Shown here: positions 6,550-11,256 of the stretch, piece by piece
Layout of the letters: every line of letters starts with the position of its first letter
Numbering within the stretch: position 1 is the first letter of the stretch
Origin: an uncultured Acetobacteraceae bacterium
GTDB lineage: Bacteria; Pseudomonadota; Alphaproteobacteria; Acetobacterales; Acetobacteraceae
Reading direction: 5' to 3'
NCBI GenBank assembly: GCA_903839965.1
Contig: CAIMEK010000434.1
Span: 1-11,256, forward strand
Length of the DNA stretch: 11,256 nucleotides
The notes under the pieces: model-generated
What the model was told of the DNA's origin: nothing
Seen by the model: only the letters and a program-made list of their open reading frames with translations
Databases searched by the model: none
Position numbers and translations under genes: made by a program

Positions 6550-8166
6550 TTATGCTTCGCTTCCGGTTGCCCCCGCTCCCGTGGAACGTGCGGTGATTCC
6601 GGCGCCCTGATATGTTGCGCGAACGGCCGCATCCGCATCCGCACGCAGTCGCAGGTTTCCGAGCCAGCGGCGGTCGTCGCGGTGCGGATGGTCGATGCGG
6701 AAATGATCGCCCCGGCTTTCCTGACGCGCCGCGGCCGATCTCGCGATGGCCAGCGCAACCACGACCGCCCGACCGATCCAGCTGCGCAAGCCGCCATCCG
6801 CCCTGATCTCCGCGTGGATTGCCACAAGTTGCGCCACCGCCGCCTGCAGCCCAGCGGCCTCGCGCACTGCACCACAGCCACCCTCAAGCGCGAGCCGGAT
6901 GCGGGCTAGGCGAGCTATATCCTGCGATTCCATCGTGGCCAGCAGCAACTCCGGCGAGGCCGCGCGCGGTGCCCGCCAGGAAAGGCCTTTGCCGCGGGCG
7001 TGATGCGCGGCCTGCTCGCCGGCCATGGCGCCGAGCGCAATAGCGTCCGTGCCTCCACACGTCGCCAGACGATGGGCGCCATGGGCGCCCCCGGCAACCT
7101 CGCCAGCCGCGTACAGGCCCGCGACGGCAGTGGCGCCACCGGCGTCGGTGGCGATACCGCCCATAAGATAGTGCTGGGTGGGTTGCACCTCGATCCGCGC
7201 GGATCGCGAATCGACGTTCAGCGCCTTCAGCGCGCGGCGAATCTGGGAGTAGCTCAGCGCATCGTCCGGTGCCATCTCGCTGAGATCGTAGTAGACGGCA
7301 CCGGACCTCGTGCCCCGGCCCTCGCGCACTTCGCGGAGGATCGCGCGCGACATGACGTCCTTGCTGGGGGGCGGCTGGGTGCGGAGGAACTCCTCCCCAC
7401 GGGCGTTCAGCAGTCGCACGCCTTCAGAAAAGGCCATAGTCGGCAGTTCCATGCCCGCAACGGCCGCCGGCGCGACCGCGACCGTCGGTTCGAAGGAAAC
7501 GAATTCCATGTCCACCAGTTCGGCGCCCGCCTCCAGCGCGAGCGCATAGCCAGTGCCCTCGGTGCCCGGAAAATTCGTGGTCCTTTGAAACAGCCAGCCT
7601 GCCCCGCCGCTCGCCAGCACGACCGCCGGCGCCGCAACGTGAACCCAGGCCGCCCCGTCCTGCAGGGCAACCAAGCCACCGCACACTGCGCCGTCATGCA
7701 CATCAAGGTCGACCAGGAACCCACCCGCGACAAACTTTGCCGATGGCTTCAACCGCCCGAGCAGAAGCTTGCGTGCCTCGGCTCCCACCATGTCCATGCT
7801 GTAGACCGCCCGCGGCCAGGACACGCCGGCGGCCTGCCGGCGCGCCAGCTTGCCGTCTACCATGCGAAACGGGACGCTGAGGCCTTGCAGAAATCGCGTT
7901 TCGGGGCCGATGCGTTCGACGATGGCGGCCAACAGGACGGGGTTGTTGACGAAGCCGCCGGCGAGGAACATGTCGTTGAACAGCGCTTCCGGCTGGTCTT
8001 CGGGCGCGTCGCCAAGCGCGGTGGCAAAACCGGCCATGCGCAGCGAGGCGCCGGCGGTCCCGCCGACAAGGACGACCCGCGCGCCAGCTTCCTGTGCCCG
8101 CGCAGCCGCCATGAGGCCAGCCATGCCACTACCGGCTACCAGGACATCCGCTTCCAACTCTTCCAT
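6550..8166 (-). CDS. FAD-dependent oxidoreductase, fumarate reductase/succinate dehydrogenase flavoprotein-like
   Basis: This 538-residue flavoprotein has an N-terminal FAD fold (VLVAGSGMAGLMAAARA, 8-24), an inner glycine motif ASGGAGWLFQRTTN (185-198), the SdhA-type segment QPTQHYLMGGIATDAGG (328-344) and GLYAAGEVAGGAHGAHRL (350-367). It ends with a helical domain and SRGDHFRIDHPHRDD. Aligned by eye with SdhA/FrdA, the proton-shuttle arginine (R274 in MSRAILREVREGRG), a substrate histidine (H332), a carboxylate-binding arginine (R366) and the Ser-Glu pair (S247, E248) are kept, but the histidine of HPTG is E226 (FVSFEPTV). This suggests desaturation or reduction next to a carboxylate or carbonyl on a non-succinate substrate. 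Family relatives include 3-ketosteroid and tricarballylate dehydrogenases. No iron-sulfur subunit is adjacent. The start ATG at 8166 has only a weak ribosome binding site. The gene follows the IclR gene after 171 bases and may have its own promoter. Confidence 0.88.
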   Translation of the reverse strand: MEELEADVLVAGSGMAGLMAAARAQEAGARVVLVGGTAGASLRMAGFATALGDAPEDQPEALFNDMFLAGGFVNNPVLLAAIVERIGPETRFLQGLSVPFRMVDGKLARRQAAGVSWPRAVYSMDMVGAEARKLLLGRLKPSAKFVAGGFLVDLDVHDGAVCGGLVALQDGAAWVHVAAPAVVLASGGAGWLFQRTTNFPGTEGTGYALALEAGAELVDMEFVSFEPTVAVAPAAVAGMELPTMAFSEGVRLLNARGEEFLRTQPPPSKDVMSRAILREVREGRGTRSGAVYYDLSEMAPDDALSYSQIRRALKALNVDSRSARIEVQPTQHYLMGGIATDAGGATAVAGLYAAGEVAGGAHGAHRLATCGGTDAIALGAMAGEQAAHHARGKGLSWRAPRAASPELLLATMESQDIARLARIRLALEGGCGAVREAAGLQAAVAQLVAIHAEIRADGGLRSWIGRAVVVALAIARSAAARQESRGDHFRIDHPHRDDRRWLGNLRLRADADAAVRATYQGAGITARSTGAGATGSEA

Positions 8167-8250
8167 GGGAGATTCTTTGCGACCTCTGGCTGGTATTCAG
8201 CTTTCCCAATTCACCGCAACGGTTTGGACGTTCAGCCTTTCTGCCGCATT

Positions 8251-8265
8251 GCTCGGAATACGAGC
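8251..8265. promoter_or_regulatory. Candidate operator: inverted repeat in the IclR-flavoprotein gap
   Basis: GCTCGGAATACGAGC has perfect 5-base arms (GCTCG/CGAGC) around GAATA. A second short palindrome, TAAATTTA, lies at 8274-8281. IclR-family regulators bind short palindromes of this kind near the promoters they control, and the IclR gene is next door. The assignment is inference, since no second copy of the site was seen in the window. Confidence 0.3.
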
Positions 8266-8286
8266 GTCCGTTGTAAATTTAACTCT

Positions 8287-8292
8287 ATCATA
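8287..8292 (-). promoter_or_regulatory. Possible -10 element upstream of the first flavoprotein gene
   Basis: On the minus strand these bases read TATGAT, one mismatch from the sigma-70 -10 consensus, inside an AT-rich patch (about 8271-8292) that stands out from its GC-rich surroundings. About 120 bases separate it from the ATG at 8166. No good -35 element lies at the usual spacing (AAATCT at 17 bases is poor), so a promoter here would need an activator or be weak. The candidate operator lies just downstream, as expected for a repressor site. Confidence 0.25.
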
Positions 8293-8337
8293 GCGCCTGA
8301 GGCCCCGCAAGATTTTCCCGCCCTCGCGATCCCGCGC

Positions 8338-9168
8338 TCACAGGCTGATGGCTCCCGCGGAGAGACGCAGCGCCTCCGAAAAATCGGCCGCGATCTGCAG
8401 AATCTTCGGCACGGCGGCTTGGATGAGCGAATCGATCGACATCCTCCCCCCGTCGACGGTCATGCTTACGCCGCCGGTCACGTGCCCCTCCGCATCGAAC
8501 ACCGGTGCGGCCACGGTGCGAAGCTGATACGCATTCTCGCCGTCGGAAACCGCATAGCCGCGCGCCTTCACCTCGCGTAGCCGTTTCAGCAGTTCGTCAA
8601 GCCCGACAAGGGTGCCTTCCGAGAGCTTGACGCGTTCGCTGCTTCCCAAACGCGCAATCTGCTCGGCCTCGGGAAGGTACGCCAACATGCAATGGCCGAG
8701 TGCCGCGGCATAGGCAGGGAAGTGGCGCCCCGGCCGCCGGTCGCCCTTGTAGCGCAGGACTTCCGAATCGACGCGCTCGAGATAGACCACGTCGCCGCCG
8801 TCGAGCGTGCCGAGCGATACTGCGTCCACCAGGCTCGGTACATAGGCCCGGAACAACGAGCGCGCATACGTCCTGAGATCCTGGTCGAGTAAGGCGAGAT
8901 AGCCTAGCTCAAGGCATTTTAGGGTCAGCCGGAAACGGCGAACGGGTACCGGTCGGAGGTAGCCGAGGCTCACCAGAGTATGGATCAGCCGGAACGCGGT
9001 GCCCCGATCGAGATCGGCAGCAGAGGCTGCCTCGTTGATGGTCACGGTCTGGCGGTCCGGGCCGAAGGCCTGCAGCACCTTGAAGGCCTTCAAGACGGAC
9101 TTGACGACACTCTTTGGGTTCTCCGCGGCCAATGGGGGACCGCTGCCTAGCGATACAAGCGTGCTCAC
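8338..9168 (-). CDS. IclR family transcriptional regulator
   Basis: This 276-residue protein has an N-terminal winged helix-turn-helix (about residues 20-82: SVVKSVLKAFKVLQAF, then TINEAASAADLDRGTAFRLIHTLVSLGYL) and a C-terminal IclR effector domain. The effector part is recognised by VSLGTLDGGDVVYLERVDS, the HFPAYAAALGHCMLAYLPE segment and GYAVSDGENAYQLRTVAAPVFD. IclR proteins are small-molecule-responsive repressors or activators of catabolic operons, often sensing the substrate or an intermediate. The start is a GTG at 9168 with GGGAG 8 bases upstream. The gene begins 17 bases after the stand-alone MaoC gene, so it is probably co-transcribed with the hot-dog genes. It probably controls this cluster, perhaps through the gap at 8167-8337. 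Ligand and sign of control are unknown. Confidence 0.93.
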   Translation of the reverse strand: MSTLVSLGSGPPLAAENPKSVVKSVLKAFKVLQAFGPDRQTVTINEAASAADLDRGTAFRLIHTLVSLGYLRPVPVRRFRLTLKCLELGYLALLDQDLRTYARSLFRAYVPSLVDAVSLGTLDGGDVVYLERVDSEVLRYKGDRRPGRHFPAYAAALGHCMLAYLPEAEQIARLGSSERVKLSEGTLVGLDELLKRLREVKARGYAVSDGENAYQLRTVAAPVFDAEGHVTGGVSMTVDGGRMSIDSLIQAAVPKILQIAADFSEALRLSAGAISL

Positions 9169-9185
9169 CTGCCGCTCTCCCGCCG

Positions 9186-9620
9186 TCAGGATCGGCTCGG
9201 CAGCTGCACGGTCGCCTCGCCCGTCGAGGTCACCTCCCCCTTGTCGTTCTCAGTCCAGATCTTGACGTCGACAAATTGGGAATCGTTATCAACGAACTTC
9301 TTCGTCACGGTTCCGCGGCAGGTCATCGCCACCCACGGCAGGTTGACGCGCTGGTACTTGGTGCCGATCTTCCTGACCCAGCCCTTCGGACCGGCCCAGT
9401 CCGTCAGCAGCTGGCCGAGGCAGGCGGCCTTAAACAAGCCCTGCACGATCACCGCCTTCTGGCCCCGCACCCGGGCGTACGGTTCGTCGAAGTGGATGCG
9501 CGAAAAATCGTTCGAGGCGGCACAGTAGCGGACGAGGTCGACGGTCGACGGAGTCTTGACCAGCTCGGGCAGCGCCATGCCGACCTCGACATCCTCGTAG
9601 TAGAGCTGCGTGGCGGCCAT
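9186..9620 (-). CDS. MaoC-like acyl dehydratase, single hot-dog domain (B-type)
   Basis: This 144-residue protein is a MaoC/HadB-like hot-dog domain with the hydratase motif AASNDFSRIHFDEPYAR (34-50), including catalytic D38 and H43, then VIVQGLFKAACLGQLLTDW. It should catalyse hydration or dehydration of an enoyl-CoA, probably with a partner FAS1-N-type subunit as in HadA/HadB pairs. The start ATG at 9620 has GGGAG 8 bases upstream and lies 2 bases after the stop of the fusion gene. Its sequence parallels the N-terminal half of that upstream protein from end to end: both open with EDV.VGMALP.L, both have D38/H43, and both close with a GE.T.TG.ATV.LP segment. The two are therefore tandem paralogues. 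Substrate is unknown. Confidence 0.88.
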   Translation of the reverse strand: MAATQLYYEDVEVGMALPELVKTPSTVDLVRYCAASNDFSRIHFDEPYARVRGQKAVIVQGLFKAACLGQLLTDWAGPKGWVRKIGTKYQRVNLPWVAMTCRGTVTKKFVDNDSQFVDVKIWTENDKGEVTSTGEATVQLPSRS

Positions 9621-9622
9621 TT

Positions 9623-10567
9623 TCAGTGCTCCCTCGGCATCGAGACGTCGTAACTACGCACGTGGCCGTTGCGGACTTTCGCGACCAGCGCGCCATCCTG
9701 GTTGCGCAGCACGTTCTCGCGGATGCGGAACAGCAGCCGCCCGGAGCGGCCTTCGCGCTCGAAGATGTCGGTGTAGGTCACCTCGACTGTGATCCGGTCG
9801 CCGGCGCGGACGGGCAGGAAGTATTCGACTTCGTTGAAGGCGTTGCCCCCGCCGGTGTTCTTGTAAGGGAGGTGGTCCACCCAGTCATCGAGCAGCAATT
9901 CTTTGGTTTCCACCGGATCGAGCGCAGCGAAGAACGTCGGCGATGCTGAAATGCCGCCGAACCGCCCTTCCTCCGCGGCGTAGGCGGCGTCATGCCACAG
10001 CGGGTTGGCGTCGAGGAACGCATCGGCGAAGCGGCCGATCCAGGCCGCTTCGACCTGATAGGTGAAGGTGCCCGCGACCGAGCCCAGGCACAGATCCTTG
10101 CGCATCTCTTCGGTGATCAGCGAAATATCGCGGGGGTCCTTGTAGTCGGCTCGCAGCGGCAGCGTAACGGTCGCATTGCCGGTCGTGGTGGTCTCGCCCC
10201 TGCGGTTGCGGCTCCAGATTTCGCACTCGACCGCACGCTCCACGATTGCCGTTACCGTGCCGCCGAAGGTAAGCATATCGCCGGCCACGTCCATGCGACG
10301 GTACTCGCACTTGAGCCGTTCGAGCCGGCCGCGCGGTGCAACCCAGTCGCTGAGGAGCTGGCCGAGGATGGCTGCCTTGAGCGGGCCATGGATCAGAGGT
10401 CCGGGAAGGTTGCGCTCGCGCGCGGCACGTTCGTCGAAGTGAAAGGCGGTCCAGTCGTTCGTGGCGGCGGAGAATTTCACTAGGTCGGTGATGCTGATCG
10501 GACCCCTGGTCAAGGTGGGCAACGCCATGCCGACAGTGACGTCTTCGAAAAAGATCTGCTCGGGCAT
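9623..10567 (-). CDS. Fused MaoC-like plus FAS1-type hot-dog dehydratase (B-A domain order)
   Basis: This 314-residue protein carries two hot-dog domains. Residues 1-139 are a MaoC-like catalytic domain with FSAATNDWTAFHFDERAA (32-49; D38 and H43) and PGPLIHGPLKAAILGQLLSDW. Residues about 150-310 are a FAS1-type N domain (PF13452-like), with VEAAWIGRFADAF, the variant ISASPTFFAAL, and VRAGDRITVEVTYTDIFER followed by GRLLFRIRENVLRNQDG. The usual fusion order is N domain then MaoC; here it is reversed. The start at 10567 overlaps the upstream gene's stop as TGATG, and the homologous MPEQIFFEDVTVGMALP begins there; a reading from 10657 adds 30 residues that lie inside the upstream gene in another frame. 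The protein likely assembles with the flanking single-domain proteins as a hydratase complex acting on an acyl-CoA. Confidence 0.87.
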   Translation of the reverse strand: MPEQIFFEDVTVGMALPTLTRGPISITDLVKFSAATNDWTAFHFDERAARERNLPGPLIHGPLKAAILGQLLSDWVAPRGRLERLKCEYRRMDVAGDMLTFGGTVTAIVERAVECEIWSRNRRGETTTTGNATVTLPLRADYKDPRDISLITEEMRKDLCLGSVAGTFTYQVEAAWIGRFADAFLDANPLWHDAAYAAEEGRFGGISASPTFFAALDPVETKELLLDDWVDHLPYKNTGGGNAFNEVEYFLPVRAGDRITVEVTYTDIFEREGRSGRLLFRIRENVLRNQDGALVAKVRNGHVRSYDVSMPREH

Positions 10568-11037
10568 CACGCGGCCTCCTCTCGATTCTCGCCGCCCTCG
10601 TAGGCGATGGCGGTGCTGCGGCCGGTACCCACCAACTCGCCCTCCTGGTCGATGCAACGGACTTCAATGATTGTGAACAGCATGCGCCCGGTCTTCGCCG
10701 ACCCGTGCTTCTCATAGAGATCGACGATCCGGCTGTAGAGCCGTAGCGTGTCACCGGCACGCACCGAACGGTGGAACTGCCATTCGGAACCGCCGTCGAT
10801 GCTGTACTTCCATGGCCGCGGTCGTTCCAGTCCACAGAGGTCCGCGGCGATGATGGGATCGGGGCAGAACAGCGTCGGCGGCACGACGCCCTCCACGGCC
10901 GCGCCCCCCTCGCCGCAGTGACGCACGGCTTCGCTGAACCGCCGCAAGTCGCCGACTTCCACGTTGATGAGGTAAGGCCCCTTCTCAACCCCGATGCGGG
11001 CACGCAATTCGTCGGCGATGATGGATTCCTGCCTCAT
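10567..11037 (-). CDS. FAS1-type N-domain dehydratase, single hot-dog domain (A-type, MaoC partner)
   Basis: This 156-residue protein resembles the MaoC-dehydratase N-terminal domain (FAS1-type, HadA/HadC-like). Early residues RARIGVEKGPYLINVEVGD (about 12-30) lead to VPPTLFCPDP and the conserved core FHRSVRAGDTLRLYSRIVD (89-107), then GRMLFTIIEVRCIDQEGELVGTG. Such subunits usually shape the acyl-binding tunnel while the MaoC partner supplies Asp and His; I see no D-x4-H catalytic pair here. It is the first of three tightly packed hot-dog genes and shares a TGATG overlap with the next. The ATG at 11037 has AAAGG about 9 bases upstream. It aligns by eye with the C-terminal half of the downstream fusion protein. 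Related two-domain enzymes include mesaconyl-C4-CoA hydratase, but the substrate here is not known. Confidence 0.82.
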   Translation of the reverse strand: MRQESIIADELRARIGVEKGPYLINVEVGDLRRFSEAVRHCGEGGAAVEGVVPPTLFCPDPIIAADLCGLERPRPWKYSIDGGSEWQFHRSVRAGDTLRLYSRIVDLYEKHGSAKTGRMLFTIIEVRCIDQEGELVGTGRSTAIAYEGGENREEAA

Positions 11038-11072
11038 TCTCCATGACCTTTCAATAACGATTGCCTGCAGCC

Positions 11073-11256
11073 TCAGATGACTTGGTCCCGACGAAAAGCC
11101 TCGATCTCTTCGGCAAAGTAGCCGGCAAAGCGGAGGATTTCGTCGCGGTGCTGCCGGGCGGCCGCCGCGCTCTGCGAACCTGCACCGACGTCTTCAAGAA
11201 TTTGCAAGAGAAGCCTGGCATCTTCAGCGGGCCCATGGCCAAATCGATCGCGAGAA
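11073..11256 (-). CDS. Unidentified protein, C-terminal 61 residues (runs off right edge)
   Basis: This minus-strand frame is open from the right edge to a TGA at 11075-11073. It encodes a hydrophilic, probably helical tail: RFGHGPAEDARLLL, a short loop, then AAAARQHRDEILRFAGYFAEEIEAF and RRDQVI at the end. Its Ala/Glu/Asp/Arg composition is protein-like, unlike the competing frame that ends at 11051, which is rich in Pro/Ser/Arg/Lys. The stop lies 35 bases before the first hot-dog gene on the same strand, so it could be an upstream member of the operon. I do not recognise the family from this fragment. Confidence 0.5.
   Translation of the reverse strand, partial: SRDRFGHGPAEDARLLLQILEDVGAGSQSAAAARQHRDEILRFAGYFAEEIEAFRRDQVI

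Noticed and set aside
7000..8580. Long plus-strand open frame of 526 codons
   Set aside because: It lies antisense to the first flavoprotein and the end of the IclR gene, both of which have clear family motifs. Its product has biased, motif-free composition, as expected of an antisense shadow in GC-rich DNA.
10568..10657. 30-residue N-terminal extension of the B-A fusion protein
   Set aside because: The extension is Arg/Gly-rich, lies inside the upstream gene in another frame, and precedes the homologous start MPEQIFFEDV at 10567.
9990..11003. Minus-strand open frame of 337 codons overlapping the hot-dog genes
   Set aside because: It is out of frame with two proteins that have clear domain motifs and is Arg/Ser/Pro-rich, so it is a shadow frame.
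11051..11242. 63-codon minus-strand frame at the right edge
   Set aside because: Its product is a Pro/Ser/Arg/Lys-rich string. The frame ending at 11073 has a better protein-like composition and also runs through the edge.

Overview
The window is GC-rich, densely packed bacterial DNA. Every gene I can support lies on the minus strand, so transcription runs from right to left. Gene content (IclR regulator, propionate-CoA-transferase-type enzyme, MaoC and crotonase hydratases, an enolase-superfamily dehydratase, a periplasmic binding protein with a twin-arginine-like leader) and composition fit a metabolically versatile Proteobacterium of the alpha or beta class. No single marker fixes the genus, and this placement is inference. 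I saw no rRNA, tRNA, CRISPR array, transposase or insertion sequence. No gene-free stretch exceeds about 185 bases.

Layout in transcription order, right to left. First comes the C-terminal end of an unidentified protein (11256-11073). Next are three tightly joined hot-dog-fold dehydratase genes (11037-9186): a stand-alone FAS1-type N domain, a MaoC plus FAS1-N fusion, and a stand-alone MaoC domain. An IclR regulator (9168-8338) follows 17 bases later. After a 171-base gap with an AT-rich patch and inverted repeats comes a first fumarate-reductase/succinate-dehydrogenase-type flavoprotein (8166-6550). After a 184-base gap comes another MaoC hydratase (6365-5880), then a second, more divergent flavoprotein (5798-4074). 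This overlaps a crotonase-fold enoyl-CoA hydratase (4077-3331). A family I CoA-transferase (3282-1678), a mandelate-racemase-type enolase-superfamily enzyme (1533-448) and the start of an ABC-transporter substrate-binding protein (319 to the left edge) complete the window.

Taken together this looks like a catabolic operon for an organic acid that I cannot name. The binding protein would import it, the CoA-transferase would activate it, and the flavoproteins would introduce or remove a double bond. The crotonase and MaoC-type enzymes would hydrate enoyl-CoA intermediates, and the enolase-superfamily enzyme could dehydrate or epimerise a hydroxy acid. No acyl-CoA dehydrogenase, thiolase, 3-hydroxyacyl-CoA dehydrogenase or acyl-CoA ligase lies in the window, so the flavoproteins may replace the usual acyl-CoA dehydrogenase. 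The pathway is inferred, and the family assignments are much firmer than the substrate.

The most unusual points are: (1) an A-B-A-B series of hot-dog domains in which the middle B and A are fused, as expected from duplication of a HadA/HadB-like pair; (2) two unlike SdhA-type flavoproteins with altered active-site residues and no iron-sulfur or membrane partner in view; (3) a binding-protein gene that seems to lose family-like sequence near the left edge, where another minus-strand frame starts to look like a membrane protein.
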